Assembly: GCF_023101145.1 (NCBI RefSeq)
Contig: NZ_CP073714.1
Location: 62,001-126,000 of the forward strand
Length of the DNA stretch: 64,000 bases
DNA from: Paenibacillus pabuli
GTDB taxonomy: Bacteria > Bacillota > Bacilli > Paenibacillales > Paenibacillaceae
Direction of reading: 5' to 3'
Part shown: piece by piece, positions 52,246 through 61,138 of the stretch
Layout: every line of letters starts with the position of its first letter
Numbering within the stretch: position 1 is the first letter of the stretch
Notes under the pieces: model-generated
The model's input: only the letters and a program-made list of their open reading frames with translations
The model's database searches: none
Told to the model about the DNA's origin: nothing
Made by a program: the position numbers and the translations under genes

Positions 52246-52749
52246 ATGGACCAAAACGAGCAAAACGGCAAAAAACAGATTGCCTTGAATATCGTTAGTG
52301 CAAAGAGCAAACACAAAGGCTTTGGTGCAGGCTCTATTGATCTGAACAACCTGTCTCCGGTTATTATTGATAACGGAGAGGCTAAGATCGATATTGGTGC
52401 AATGCATGCGAAGAGTAAGGTAGAACGCAACATCAAATTCTCGACCAACCGTGAGGATGTACCCAATGGACGCCAGGTATGGCTGGTATGGGTAGCTGTG
52501 GACCGTAACGAACAGGGGCAGTTCTATGGTGGAGCAACTGCATGTGAGATGTGGATTGATACCGAAGCACGGCGTGGATGGAAACTGCTGGCGGATCATG
52601 TGAATCGCATGGATTATGCCATGAAGCGCCGGTTCATGCTGGATGAACTTGGACCTGAGGATCGCGCAGCACTCAAGACGCTGCTGACTACGCATAACGA
52701 AGAATGGTGGAACGCTTCTCCGGATGAATTGAAAGAAGCACTCGCTTAA
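52246..52749 (+). CDS. ywhD: YwhD-family protein
   Basis: The 167-residue cytoplasmic protein matches the YwhD family of Bacillales, with HKGFGAGSIDLNNLSPVIIDNGEAKIDIGAMHAKSKVERNIKF in the first half. No catalytic motif is evident and its function is unknown. The start is ATG 52246 with TTGGAGG upstream. B. subtilis has ywhD next to pbpG (ywhE), speE and speB; the same group is found here, except that the penicillin-binding protein gene points the other way, leftward. Confidence 0.88.
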   Translation: MDQNEQNGKKQIALNIVSAKSKHKGFGAGSIDLNNLSPVIIDNGEAKIDIGAMHAKSKVERNIKFSTNREDVPNGRQVWLVWVAVDRNEQGQFYGGATACEMWIDTEARRGWKLLADHVNRMDYAMKRRFMLDELGPEDRAALKTLLTTHNEEWWNASPDELKEALA

Positions 52750-52781
52750 TTAATGAATGTTCAAAGCTGTTCAAAAAAAAG

Positions 52782-52827
52782 AAGCAAAAGCCCCAGGACC
52801 GAGATGATCGGTTCGGGGTTTTTGCTT
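52782..52827. terminator. bidirectional terminator between ywhD and penicillin-binding protein gene
   Basis: AAGCAAAAGCCCC-GACCG and CGGTTCGGGGTTTTTGCTT pair across a short loop between converging genes. Confidence 0.85.
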
Positions 52828-52893
52828 GTATGCTAAAATTAAATTTTACAGATGCTGACGCAATTACGTCATTACGTTTTTGCGTCACTTTGG

Positions 52894-54972
52894 TTACTCC
52901 ACCCACCAGCGTTTGAAATCCTTCCACCATGAATGCTTCTCTTCCTGTATTCCCTGCTGGTTTTGCACTTCGCGACTGTCTTTATCATTCTCTGAACCCG
53001 AGTTGTCTGAAGCGCTGCGACAAACCTCAGTCGGTTCCGTGCCATCAATAAAAACTTCCAGCCGTTTCTCGGCACAGCCATTGCCAGCCAGTTTACCGGA
53101 TTCAGGATCGATATATACACTGACGACGTTATCCGGTACGGTGAAAATCTTTGGTGGAACGCTGGCGAGAGCCTGTTCCGTAAACTGGGCAAACATGGGT
53201 GCCGCACGTCGTCCGTCAGATGTAGAAATGGCTTTGCCTTGATCGTAACCGACCCAGACGGCCGTTGATAGCTCTGGAGTGAAGCCGACTAACCAAGCGT
53301 CCGTATTCGTTGTCCCCGTTTTGCCGGCGACAGGCCGTTTTATCGTTGCGGATACCCTATTGCCCGTTCCGCCATTCTCAAACACACTTTCCATCAATCG
53401 CGTTAATACATAAGCGGCAGCGGGTTCGACGACCCTCTCAGCCTTGGTCTGAGGCGCCTCATAGATGACTCGTCCTGCGGCATCTGTCACCTGCAGAATG
53501 GCTACAGGAGGTGTCCTCTGCCCTCCTGCGGCGATCGCGGAGAATGCTGAAGCCATCTCCAATGGACTAACAGGTGAAGTGCCGAGTGCAAGGGAAGGTA
53601 CCGGGCTCATATTGCTCGTAATCCCCAGATTCTTGGCCATCTTCACCACTTGTTCAGGTCCAATCTGCATAATTGTATTGACCGCGTAGATGTTGTCCGA
53701 AGCGGCGATCGCCTGTCTCAGATCAATCTCACCTAAATACTTATCCCCGAAGTTGCCGGGTTTATAGGTCTTGCGATCATTGTCATAATGAAACAGGGTC
53801 GGCTCGCTTTTAAACATGGACGCACTGGTGAGCTGTTTCGATTCCAGGGCAGCCAGATACATAATCGGTTTAAAAGCAGATCCCGGCTGGCGTGTAGTCG
53901 CCAGTACATGGTTAATCTGATTGGTGCGATAATTTTTGCCGCCCACCATCGCTTTGATGTATCCGGTACGGGGATCGATCGATACCAGAGCGGTTTCGAG
54001 CTCGCTTTTGGCGTCCATGCCTTTGGCTACGGCGTCTTCTGCCGCCTTTTGTACACGCAGATCCAGCGTGGTGTATATATTCAAGCCCCCATGATCCAGC
54101 ATCGCTTCGCTGATTCCCAGCTCCTTGATCGCCAGATTCCGGATATAATCGCGAAAATAGGGTGCACTTTCCACGGTTTTACGTTCACTTTCGGGCTTGA
54201 ACGAGAGCATTTCCTCATATGCCTTGTCGGCTTCCACTTGCGTAATTTTGCCAATGTCAGCCATGGCGTTTAATACAACCTTCTGCCGATCCTTGGCGTT
54301 CTTCATATGATTATATGGAGAATAATAGGTCGGACCCTTTGGAATTCCTGCAAGCATGGCACTTTCTGCGAGTGTCAGCTGTTTGGCCGATTTGCCAAAA
54401 TACATGCGTGATGCTGCTTCGATCCCGTAGGCGCCATGACCATAATAAATCTCATTCAGGTACATCTGCAGAAGTTCATCTTTGGTGTACTTCATCTCCA
54501 ACTGTGCTGTATATATGGCTTCCTTGGCCTTTCGAGTCCATGTCTTTTCATGGGACAAATATAAGTTGCGTGCGAGCTGTTGGGTCAGGGTACTTGCGCC
54601 CTGAGACATCTGCATATGTTCCAGGTTTACGAGCACGGCCCGTCCCATCCCTCGGATGTCGAAGCCGACATGATCATAGAACTTGCGGTCCTCTACAGCG
54701 AGTGTAGCGTTGACCAAATCAGGTGAGATATCTCCCAACTGCACAGGCACCGAGTCTTTGCCGCCTGCCGAGAATGTGGCAATGACTTCGCCCTGGCTGT
54801 CCAGCAGTCTCGAATTGCGATCGGAGTCAGCCAGCGGCAAGCTGGTGGCGTATAGGTAAACCAGTCCTGCTGCCATGACGATAAGGCCGAGAACAGCGAG
54901 CAGAGTCAGGCTTTTGATGACTTTCCATATGCGGAACCCGCGTTTGCGGGTCTTTTGGCTTGATTGAGTCAT
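52894..54972 (-). CDS. pbpG: class A penicillin-binding protein (PbpG/PBP2d-like)
   Basis: This bifunctional enzyme polymerises and cross-links peptidoglycan. From the ATG at 54972 it has 692 residues: a basic cytoplasmic tail, one membrane span (about 20-42), a GT51 glycosyltransferase domain (about 70-245) with ATLAVEDRKFYDH and QGASTLTQQLARN, and a transpeptidase domain with the SxxK serine in RQPGSAFKP, SDN in AASDNIYAVN and KTGTT. The C-terminal tail is short and charged. AAGGAGC at 54981-54987 supports the start. The neighbourhood suggests the sporulation-linked PbpG rather than PonA. Confidence 0.92.
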   Translation of the reverse strand: MTQSSQKTRKRGFRIWKVIKSLTLLAVLGLIVMAAGLVYLYATSLPLADSDRNSRLLDSQGEVIATFSAGGKDSVPVQLGDISPDLVNATLAVEDRKFYDHVGFDIRGMGRAVLVNLEHMQMSQGASTLTQQLARNLYLSHEKTWTRKAKEAIYTAQLEMKYTKDELLQMYLNEIYYGHGAYGIEAASRMYFGKSAKQLTLAESAMLAGIPKGPTYYSPYNHMKNAKDRQKVVLNAMADIGKITQVEADKAYEEMLSFKPESERKTVESAPYFRDYIRNLAIKELGISEAMLDHGGLNIYTTLDLRVQKAAEDAVAKGMDAKSELETALVSIDPRTGYIKAMVGGKNYRTNQINHVLATTRQPGSAFKPIMYLAALESKQLTSASMFKSEPTLFHYDNDRKTYKPGNFGDKYLGEIDLRQAIAASDNIYAVNTIMQIGPEQVVKMAKNLGITSNMSPVPSLALGTSPVSPLEMASAFSAIAAGGQRTPPVAILQVTDAAGRVIYEAPQTKAERVVEPAAAYVLTRLMESVFENGGTGNRVSATIKRPVAGKTGTTNTDAWLVGFTPELSTAVWVGYDQGKAISTSDGRRAAPMFAQFTEQALASVPPKIFTVPDNVVSVYIDPESGKLAGNGCAEKRLEVFIDGTEPTEVCRSASDNSGSENDKDSREVQNQQGIQEEKHSWWKDFKRWWVE

Positions 54973-55079
54973 GGGACGGGCTCCTTTCTTTTCTTTCCAG
55001 TATGGGAATTCAGTGACACGGATATTCAATCCGCCCGTTTAACGGTTTAAATTATAGTTTTTTGCAGAAAAAAACCGTT

Positions 55080-55108
55080 TTGCAGTATAAACGTCAATCG
55101 CGTATAAT
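55080..55108 (+). promoter_or_regulatory. promoter of speE
   Basis: TTGCAG at 55080-55085 and TATAAT at 55103-55108 have a 17-base spacer. The leader to speE is about 275 bases. It contains the arms GTTCGGC/GCCGAAC (about 55132-55170). A second TATAAT at 55240-55245 has no clear -35. No gene is seen between 54973 and 55390. Confidence 0.7.
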
Positions 55109-55390
55109 GCAAAAGGGTAATGAAAAGATACAGTTCGGCACAACATACAATAGGCAAGGAAGGCCGAACAATACCCGTTGTCAGTGATTTGATTCTTTGA
55201 TCAGTCAGACGCTAAGTACGCTCTGGTCAATTTAATCTATATAATGAAGTGAACCGCGGACCTTTCCCGCAGCCAGAAACCATAACGCTGTATGGCGCCG
55301 AATGCTGGACGTGCTTGAACGAGCCGACAGCGCATCCGCGCTTTGTCAGGTATGGCTGATCATTAACTTTACGGAAAGAAGGTAGAGATT

Positions 55391-56218
55391 ATGGAATTAT
55401 GGTTTACGGAGAAACAGACCCCCGCATTCGGAATCACCGCAAAGATTAAGCAGACTTATGTAAGCGAAAAGACGGATTTTCAAGATCTGGCTATGGTAGA
55501 GACCGAGGAATTCGGTAATATGTTGCTGCTTGACGGTATGGTGATGACAACAGTGAAAGACGAGTTTGTATATCACGAAATGGCAGCTCACCCTGCGCTG
55601 AACACACACCCGAATCCGAAAAAGGTGCTGGTCGTTGGTGGCGGTGACGGCGGAGTGATCCGTGAAGTCATTAAACACAATGCTGTTGAAAAAGCAGTTC
55701 TCGTCGAAATCGATGGGAAAGTGATCGAATATTCCAAAAAGTATCTGCCTGAAATCGCCGGTAAGTTGGACGAGCCTAACGTTGAAGTACTGGTGAACGA
55801 TGGCTACATGCATATTATAGAACATAAAAATGAATACGATGTAATCATCGTTGACTCCACAGAGCCTGTTGGTCCGGCTGCTCCGCTGTTTGAACGCGGT
55901 TTCTACCAAGGCATCTATGAAGCGCTGAAAGAAGATGGGATCTTCGTTGCTCAAACGGACAACCCGTGGTTCAAAGCGGATCTCATCCAAAAGGTAAACA
56001 AAGACGTTAAAGAAATCTTCCCGATCGTACATGTGTACGGCTGTAATATCCCTACGTACCCAAGCGGTCTGTGGACTTTTACAATGGGCAGCAAAAAACA
56101 TAATCCGCTTGAGGTGGATGAGACGCAGATTCCAGAGATGGATACGAAATATTACTCTCCACGTCTGCACAAAGCGGCGTTTGTTCTTCCTAAATTCGTG
56201 GAAGACCTTACGAAATAA
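55391..56218 (+). CDS. speE: spermidine synthase
   Basis: SpeE transfers the aminopropyl group from decarboxylated S-adenosylmethionine to putrescine. The 275-residue protein has the N-terminal [17 protein letters not shown], the nucleotide-binding [18 protein letters not shown] (about 80-97) and the catalytic aspartate in [14 protein letters not shown] (about 153-166). The ATG at 55391 follows AAAGAAGGTAGAG. It forms an operon with speB 15 bases behind, as in B. subtilis. Confidence 0.97.
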   Translation: MELWFTEKQTPAFGITAKIKQTYVSEKTDFQDLAMVETEEFGNMLLLDGMVMTTVKDEFVYHEMAAHPALNTHPNPKKVLVVGGGDGGVIREVIKHNAVEKAVLVEIDGKVIEYSKKYLPEIAGKLDEPNVEVLVNDGYMHIIEHKNEYDVIIVDSTEPVGPAAPLFERGFYQGIYEALKEDGIFVAQTDNPWFKADLIQKVNKDVKEIFPIVHVYGCNIPTYPSGLWTFTMGSKKHNPLEVDETQIPEMDTKYYSPRLHKAAFVLPKFVEDLTK

Positions 56219-56233
56219 GGAGGAAATAATGAG

Positions 56234-57103
56234 ATGAAGTTGGATCAAGCTTATTCAGGTAACGTGTTTATTTGCAGTTCAGAGGATTATGAGAACTCGA
56301 AAGCGGTCATTTATGGTATGCCGATGGATTACACCGTCAGCTTCCGTCCAGGGTCCCGTTTTGGTCCTTCCCATATCCGTCAGGCGTCGGTTGGACTTGA
56401 AGAGTACAGCCCTTACCTGGATAAAAGCATTGTGGATATGACTTACTTTGACGCTGGAGATCTGCTTTTGCCTTTCGGTAACGCAGGACGCAGTCTCGAA
56501 GTCATCGGAGAATATATCAGCGGCCTGCTGGCTGATGGCAAATTCCCGATTGGTCTGGGCGGGGAACACCTCGTCACTTGGCCTGTCATTCAGCAAATGT
56601 ACAAAAAATATCCGGATCTTATCCTGATTCATATTGATGCACACGCCGACCTTCGTGAAAACTATGAAGGTGAGCCATTGTCTCACTCGACGCCAGTACG
56701 TAAAGCGGCTGAACTGATGGGCGGCAAAAATATTTATCAGTTCGGAATTCGTTCCGGTTCCCGTGAAGAGTTCCAATTCGGACGGGAGAACATTAACTTC
56801 TATCCGTTTGAAGTGGCGGCTCCAATGAAGGAAGCTCTTCCGAAAATGGGTAACCGTCCGGTATACGTGACAATCGATATCGACGTGCTTGATCCGTCTG
56901 CGGCTCCGGGTACAGGAACTGCAGAAGCGGGCGGTATTACGTCCAAGGAACTGCTTGAAGCCATTCATATGATCGCAGGTTCAGATGTAAATGTGGTCGG
57001 TTGTGACTTGGTAGAAGTAGCGCCGATTTACGATCCTACGGAACAAACACAAATTGTAGCTGCGAAGATGATTCGTGAAATGCTGCTTGGATTTGTGAAG
57101 TAA
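56234..57103 (+). CDS. speB: agmatinase
   Basis: SpeB hydrolyses agmatine to putrescine and urea, feeding SpeE. The 289-residue ureohydrolase carries the manganese motifs GLGGEHLVTWP (about 108-118), HIDAHADLRENY (about 133-144) and TIDIDVLDPSAAPGTGTAEAGG (about 213-234). The ATG at 56234 follows AAGGAGGAAATAATGAG; the RBS is strong. With speE it makes a two-step polyamine route; no arginine decarboxylase is in the window. Confidence 0.97.
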   Translation: MKLDQAYSGNVFICSSEDYENSKAVIYGMPMDYTVSFRPGSRFGPSHIRQASVGLEEYSPYLDKSIVDMTYFDAGDLLLPFGNAGRSLEVIGEYISGLLADGKFPIGLGGEHLVTWPVIQQMYKKYPDLILIHIDAHADLRENYEGEPLSHSTPVRKAAELMGGKNIYQFGIRSGSREEFQFGRENINFYPFEVAAPMKEALPKMGNRPVYVTIDIDVLDPSAAPGTGTAEAGGITSKELLEAIHMIAGSDVNVVGCDLVEVAPIYDPTEQTQIVAAKMIREMLLGFVK

Positions 57104-57117
57104 TTACAAAATAACAT

Positions 57118-57167
57118 CGTCCTCTGTCTGCGCCAGGTTGAAGCCTGCGTAGGAGGGGGCGTTTTTT
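57118..57167 (+). terminator. terminator after speB
   Basis: CGTCCTC and GAGGGGGCG with an inner GCGCCAGG/CCTGCGT arm form a hairpin followed by seven T. Confidence 0.8.
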
Positions 57168-57242
57168 TATTTTCGATGTTTCATCCGTGTTTTATCTATT
57201 CCTGCTTGATCCGAAACTGCTCTACCGAGCGGAACAACGAAA

Positions 57243-57256
57243 TTAAGTTAACTTAA
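57243..57256. promoter_or_regulatory. perfect palindrome upstream of candidate antitoxin RNA promoter
   Basis: TTAAGTTAACTTAA is a perfect 14-base palindrome, continued by related TTAA-rich sequence to 57268. It ends seven bases before the -35 element at 57263 and could be an operator. Confidence 0.35.
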
Positions 57257-57262
57257 CTTAAT

Positions 57263-57291
57263 TTAACTTCTGTTCAGAGCTGTGCTATACT
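57263..57291 (+). promoter_or_regulatory. promoter of candidate antisense RNA
   Basis: TTAACT at 57263-57268 and TATACT at 57286-57291, 17 bases apart; a TG precedes the -10 by one base (extended -10). Confidence 0.55.
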
Positions 57292-57297
57292 GACTAC

Positions 57298-57515
57298 ATA
57301 AGTACAGTAATATATTAATTGATATATTACATTCGTGAAGTATATGGGGATTGGGTTCAACCATATACTAAAAAAGAGAGCCTTCACCGCGGGAACGGTA
57401 AAGACTCTTAGGACCCGAAAAGGCTGTGTACTGCCACGGCGTGCAAGAATTAAATATTGCTATTCAAGCGAAACCCACCGTCAGGCTGTCAACCTTATGA
57501 GGTGGGTTTTCGCTT
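57298..57515 (+). ncRNA. candidate antitoxin RNA converging on a small toxin-like gene
   Basis: The predicted transcript has no convincing coding frame but many perfect hairpins: AATATAT/ATATATT at 57309-57329, GTATATGG/CCATATAC at 57340-57368, an AGAG...ACCG/CGGT...CTCT helix near 57378-57410, and a long arm AAGCGAAACCCACC/GGTGGGTTTTCGCTT at 57468-57515. The last arm lies within the 3' part of the opposite small gene, so the two transcripts would be complementary there. Expression and ends are inferred. Confidence 0.45.
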
Positions 57516-57626
57516 GCTACGGAACTTTTTGCGCAACCAACGGTAAAGCTTTCGGATACTCAGCACTAGACTGAGGATCGCAGCAATCCATCGGATTACA
57601 TCAAGCAACGCCACAAGTTTGACCAT
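57495..57626 (-). CDS. candidate type I toxin, 43-residue membrane peptide
   Basis: The peptide starts MVKLVALLDVIRWIAAIL, has one hydrophobic helix (about residues 3-24), then a strongly basic tail (RKLYRWLRKKFRSKRKPTS). That layout is typical of small membrane toxins of type I systems; the exact family is not recognised. The ribosome site AAAGGGGGTGA is unusually strong, eight bases before the ATG at 57626. An extended -10 promoter TGCTATAAT lies on the minus strand at about 57701-57709, giving a leader of about 67 bases. The last codons lie inside an inverted repeat shared with the converging candidate RNA. A longer frame to 57701 has no ribosome site. Confidence 0.6.
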   Translation of the reverse strand: MVKLVALLDVIRWIAAILSLVLSIRKLYRWLRKKFRSKRKPTS

Positions 57627-57700
57627 CGACGTCACCCCCTTTCGGGAAGCTGCGCCGTGATCAAGAAAACATCCACCGTTATTCAAAGTCCATAACATCA

Positions 57701-57724
57701 ATTATAGCACGTACGTTCTCGTAC
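57701..57724 (-). promoter_or_regulatory. promoter and operator-like palindrome of candidate toxin gene
   Basis: TATAAT (minus strand, 57701-57706) is preceded by TGC. Overlapping it is GAACGTACGTGC (minus strand, 57707-57718), one mismatch from the Gram-positive LexA core GAAC-N4-GTTC, and a perfect GTACG-N4-CGTAC palindrome at 57711-57724. LexA control is a hypothesis. Confidence 0.4.
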
Positions 57725-57841
57725 CTCTACCATTTGTTGTATATATGATACCGCTCCTGCTTTAAGCGGAAACACGTATTTGGGATGACTCTATCTTGAT
57801 ATTTATATATAATATGGAAATAGGGGAAAGGGGTTTTTGTT

Positions 57842-58090
57842 ATGCATGCAATCCGGGCTCAATTGAGTATGTATCCAAAGTGGTTTATAGCGGTACTTAT
57901 GATATTTACCATCAATCTTATATTAACAATGACTTTGTTCCTCAATTTAACGTTAATACTGACTAATCTTGCCATGCTATATGTAGCCTTTAGCATCAGG
58001 GCACTAAAATACAATAAATTGCATTTTGTCCTTTGCCTTGTTTTAGGTATCACTTTTGTGATTATTGCTGTTAAGACCTATCCCATTTAG
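57842..58090 (+). CDS. small membrane protein of unknown function
   Basis: The 82-residue protein is almost entirely hydrophobic, with two or three spans (about 13-34, 34-50 and 58-78) and a short basic link (RALKYNKLH). The family is not recognised. The ATG at 57842 follows AAAGGGG nine bases upstream, and a terminator closes the unit. Base composition is AT-rich, unlike its neighbours, which may point to an accessory origin. Confidence 0.6.
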   Translation: MHAIRAQLSMYPKWFIAVLMIFTINLILTMTLFLNLTLILTNLAMLYVAFSIRALKYNKLHFVLCLVLGITFVIIAVKTYPI

Positions 58091-58117
58091 AACAACCCTA
58101 AGTAGAGATTAATGATG

Positions 58118-58167
58118 AACCACTCATTCCCATGAGATAAAAAATGTGGGCATGAATGGTTTTTTTA
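58118..58167 (+). terminator. terminator after small membrane protein gene
   Basis: AACCACTCATTCCCATG and CATGAATGGTT form a hairpin followed by seven T. Confidence 0.75.
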
Positions 58168-58249
58168 TTGCAATAATGTCATGCGCGATAAACAAATTGT
58201 TACGTTAAATCCTGCAAAATGGGGTAAAAACATAGAAGGAGGTGTCACA

Positions 58250-59437
58250 ATGACAACAAAGAGCAGAACGACATGGAAACGGATTGGCGCACTCGCACTA
58301 TCGGTAACATTGGCTTGGGGACTGGGACCGGTACATACTCTACCCGGCGCTAACGCCGCATCCTCTCCAACGTGTGGAAGTGGAGATCATGGATTAACAG
58401 CTGCGTTGAAAAAGGGCAGTGGTGTGGAAGGTCAACGACTGCAATTTACGGATATCGACTTTCTAAACAATACAACCGGACGGGCTGCTGGTGAAGGATT
58501 TCTCATTGGTACATCGAATTCAGGCTGCACTTGGCAGTCCATCTATACAGGCCAATGGCAGTTCACACAACTTGATTTCCCGAATAATGTGAATGGATTT
58601 GCTTTGGCACAGGTCAAGAATTCTCCAACGACATATGTCATCCGCTCAACGGATGGTGGCGCGCACTGGACACGAATGGATACTAAAGGGATACAATTTA
58701 AACGTATTGATTTTCGCAATAAAAACGAAGGCTTTGGATACACCTATAATGGAGCCTATTTGACCAAGGATGGCGGTGAAACATGGAATCGAATCTCTAC
58801 ACCTGCCAATACACGCGGAGCTGTGTTCACGACAGAGAAGCAAGGTTATGCCATTGTCGTGGCTCCTGGTTCGGGTTACCGAATCATGCAGACAAGTAAC
58901 GGCGGCAAGAACTGGACGCAATCGCTGAAGGTCGCCTCAACAACATGGAGTGGTGGAGACCTATACGCAAGTGGCAAACAGGTATGGGCCCTTCTGTATG
59001 GTGATGCAGGAATGTCGCAGCAGTCGTATTCTCTCTACGCGAGCGGGAATGAAGGCAAAAATTGGAGACAGGTCTTCGCTCAATCCACAGCTGGTGGTGG
59101 CCCGGCTCCGGGTGCAAGCAGCACAGGGAATGGAAAAGGTCCCGCAGACCCAGGGGGTCACCCCGGAAACATGGCGTTGATCGGTAATCAGACGGCTTAT
59201 CTCTCCGCAGGATCACCGGCCGCGGGCAAGGTGGGCATTGGACGTTCTTATGATGCAGGTTCCACGTGGAAAAATATTGACCTGAAAGATCAGGGTTATA
59301 GCTCCCGCATTTCGTTCCCTTCTGCCAAAACAGGTTGGCTTGTTGTAACAAGCGACAACTCTCCTGCGATATATGAGACGACAGACGGTGGAACAACATG
59401 GAAGCAAAAAATATTGTTGCCCGCTGAAAACGAGTAA
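58250..59437 (+). CDS. secreted BNR/Ycf48-like repeat protein
   Basis: The 395-residue protein has a signal peptide (to about residue 36, ending GANA) and then repeated Asp-box/BNR motifs: STDGGAHWTRM, TKDGGETWNRI, TSNGGKNWTQS, SYDAGSTWKNI and TTDGGTTWKQK, plus weaker copies. These mark a beta-propeller like Ycf48/Hcf136 or sialidase-type folds; no enzyme active site is evident. A Gly/Pro-rich insert lies near 300-325. The ATG at 58250 has a near-perfect AGAAGGAGGTG. It may bind carbohydrate or surface partners; it lies upstream of an arabinofuranosidase but has its own terminator. Confidence 0.8.
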   Translation: MTTKSRTTWKRIGALALSVTLAWGLGPVHTLPGANAASSPTCGSGDHGLTAALKKGSGVEGQRLQFTDIDFLNNTTGRAAGEGFLIGTSNSGCTWQSIYTGQWQFTQLDFPNNVNGFALAQVKNSPTTYVIRSTDGGAHWTRMDTKGIQFKRIDFRNKNEGFGYTYNGAYLTKDGGETWNRISTPANTRGAVFTTEKQGYAIVVAPGSGYRIMQTSNGGKNWTQSLKVASTTWSGGDLYASGKQVWALLYGDAGMSQQSYSLYASGNEGKNWRQVFAQSTAGGGPAPGASSTGNGKGPADPGGHPGNMALIGNQTAYLSAGSPAAGKVGIGRSYDAGSTWKNIDLKDQGYSSRISFPSAKTGWLVVTSDNSPAIYETTDGGTTWKQKILLPAENE

Positions 59438-59530
59438 ATGGCGTTATGGCTTGGAATAATTTTAAGGCAATTTCAATCTAAAAGTGTATAAATCTTAACT
59501 TGTTTGGCCTACTAAGGCCAACCCAAACCA

Positions 59531-59574
59531 ACAAGTCTTTTCCGGACAAATGAAGCTGGAAAGGGCTTGTTTTG
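59531..59574 (+). terminator. terminator after BNR-repeat gene
   Basis: ACAAGTCTTTTCC and GGAAAGGGCTTGT pair around a 14-base loop, followed by TTTT. Confidence 0.7.
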
Positions 59575-59616
59575 GCTTAAATAAAAACGGTTGAATCCTC
59601 TTCAGAAACACGTTAT

Positions 59617-59630
59617 TGTAAGCGATAACA
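59617..59630 (+). promoter_or_regulatory. catabolite-responsive element (cre) before arabinofuranosidase gene
   Basis: TGTAAGCGATAACA matches the CcpA consensus TGWAANCGNTNWCA at every position. It lies 24 bases before the start codon, so bound CcpA would block expression when preferred sugars are present. Confidence 0.8.
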
Positions 59631-59653
59631 ATACATTTGAGGAGGTTGGAATT

Positions 59654-61135
59654 ATGGTTAATGTTATTTTAAAGGCGGATTCTGAACAAGGATTAATAAA
59701 TCGCAATATATACGGTCATTTCTCCGAGCATTTGGGACGCTGTATTTATGAGGGCATATGGGTGGGAGAGGATTCACCTATACCCAATACGGAAGGCATT
59801 CGAAATGACGTGCTTTCTGCACTGCAAAAACTCCGTATTCCCGTACTTCGATGGCCTGGAGGTTGTTTTGCAGATGAATATCACTGGAAAGATGGCGTAG
59901 GTCCAAAAAGTGAACGCGCCCGCATGATCAATACGCACTGGGGCGGGGTAGAAGAAAACAATCATTTTGGCACGCATGAATTCTTGAGATTATGTGAGCT
60001 GCTTGGTACGGAGCCATATATCAGTGGCAACCTGGGAAGCGGTACAGTGCAAGAGATGCAGGAATGGGTGGAATACGTCACGTTTGACGGCGAATCCCCG
60101 ATGGCGAACTGGCGGAAGAGCAACGGCCGTGAAGAACCGTGGAAGCTGAAATACTTTGGTGTGGGGAATGAGAACTGGGGCTGCGGCGGAAATATGCGAC
60201 CGGAATACTACGCAGATGAGTATCGTCGTTATGCTACATATGTACGCAATTATTCCGGTAATGAGATTTATAAAATTGCCTGTGGCCCCAACGAAGGCAA
60301 CTATGAGTGGATGGAAGTGTTGATGCGGGAGGCTGCTCGCTTTATGGACGGAATCAGTCTTCACTATTACACCATCCCGACAGGTGAGTGGACAGATAAA
60401 GGTCCGGCTACTGGTTTCGGAGAAGCCGAATGGTTCACCACTTTGAAAAAGACGCTATATATGGAAGAGTTACTTGTGAAGCACTCCGAGATTATGGACA
60501 AATATGATCCTGAGGGCAGAGTTGGTATCATCGTGGATGAGTGGGGAACATGGTATAACGTTGAGCCGGGTACGAATCCAGGGTTCCTGTATCAACAAAA
60601 TACGATGCGTGATGCTGTACTTGCAGGGATCAACCTGAATATTTTCAATCAACACAATAAAAGGGTGCACATGGCCAATCTGGCACAGATCGTTAATGTT
60701 CTTCAGGCTTTGGTTTTGACAGAAGGCGAGAAAATGCTGCTTACGCCTACATATCATGTGTTTGATATGTATCAGGTGCATATGGATGCGCAGCGGTTGG
60801 AACTGAACTACGAGAGCCCTGGATACACGTTCGGGGAAGAGACCATTCCGCAACTAAGTTTGTCGGCTTCTCGCAACAATGATGGCGTTATTCATGTGAC
60901 TGCGTGCAACCTTAGTCATACGGATGAACTTGAAGTAGTCTGTCAGATTGAATCAACGGACACTTCTGCTGTATCAGGACGAATTCTGCATCACGCAGAT
61001 TATAGTGCATTCAACACATTTGAACAGCCGGATCAGGTTCAACCTGCGGACTGGAAGGGTATCACACTCGAAAATAACAAACTCCGCTTTGTACTGCCTC
61101 CAGCCTCGGTCGGTGTGGTCGCTATAAAGGCTTGA
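59654..61135 (+). CDS. abfA: alpha-L-arabinofuranosidase, GH51
   Basis: The enzyme releases arabinose from arabinan and arabinoxylan oligosaccharides; GH51 members are usually cytoplasmic, and no signal peptide is present here. From the ATG at 59654 it has 493 residues. The acid/base is E173 in GVGNENWG and the nucleophile E296 in IVDEWGTW; the N-terminal [21 protein letters not shown] is the family hallmark. AGGAGG is upstream of the ATG; an open frame to 59591 would place the cre site inside the gene. It is controlled by a cre site and has no transporter next to it. Confidence 0.95.
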   Translation: MVNVILKADSEQGLINRNIYGHFSEHLGRCIYEGIWVGEDSPIPNTEGIRNDVLSALQKLRIPVLRWPGGCFADEYHWKDGVGPKSERARMINTHWGGVEENNHFGTHEFLRLCELLGTEPYISGNLGSGTVQEMQEWVEYVTFDGESPMANWRKSNGREEPWKLKYFGVGNENWGCGGNMRPEYYADEYRRYATYVRNYSGNEIYKIACGPNEGNYEWMEVLMREAARFMDGISLHYYTIPTGEWTDKGPATGFGEAEWFTTLKKTLYMEELLVKHSEIMDKYDPEGRVGIIVDEWGTWYNVEPGTNPGFLYQQNTMRDAVLAGINLNIFNQHNKRVHMANLAQIVNVLQALVLTEGEKMLLTPTYHVFDMYQVHMDAQRLELNYESPGYTFGEETIPQLSLSASRNNDGVIHVTACNLSHTDELEVVCQIESTDTSAVSGRILHHADYSAFNTFEQPDQVQPADWKGITLENNKLRFVLPPASVGVVAIKA

Positions 61136-61138
61136 TCG

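Noticed and set aside
57335-57574. 79-codon plus-strand frame opposite the toxin-like gene
   Set aside because: It starts with GTG, has no ribosome site, and reads through long inverted repeats; the segment is better explained as a structured RNA.
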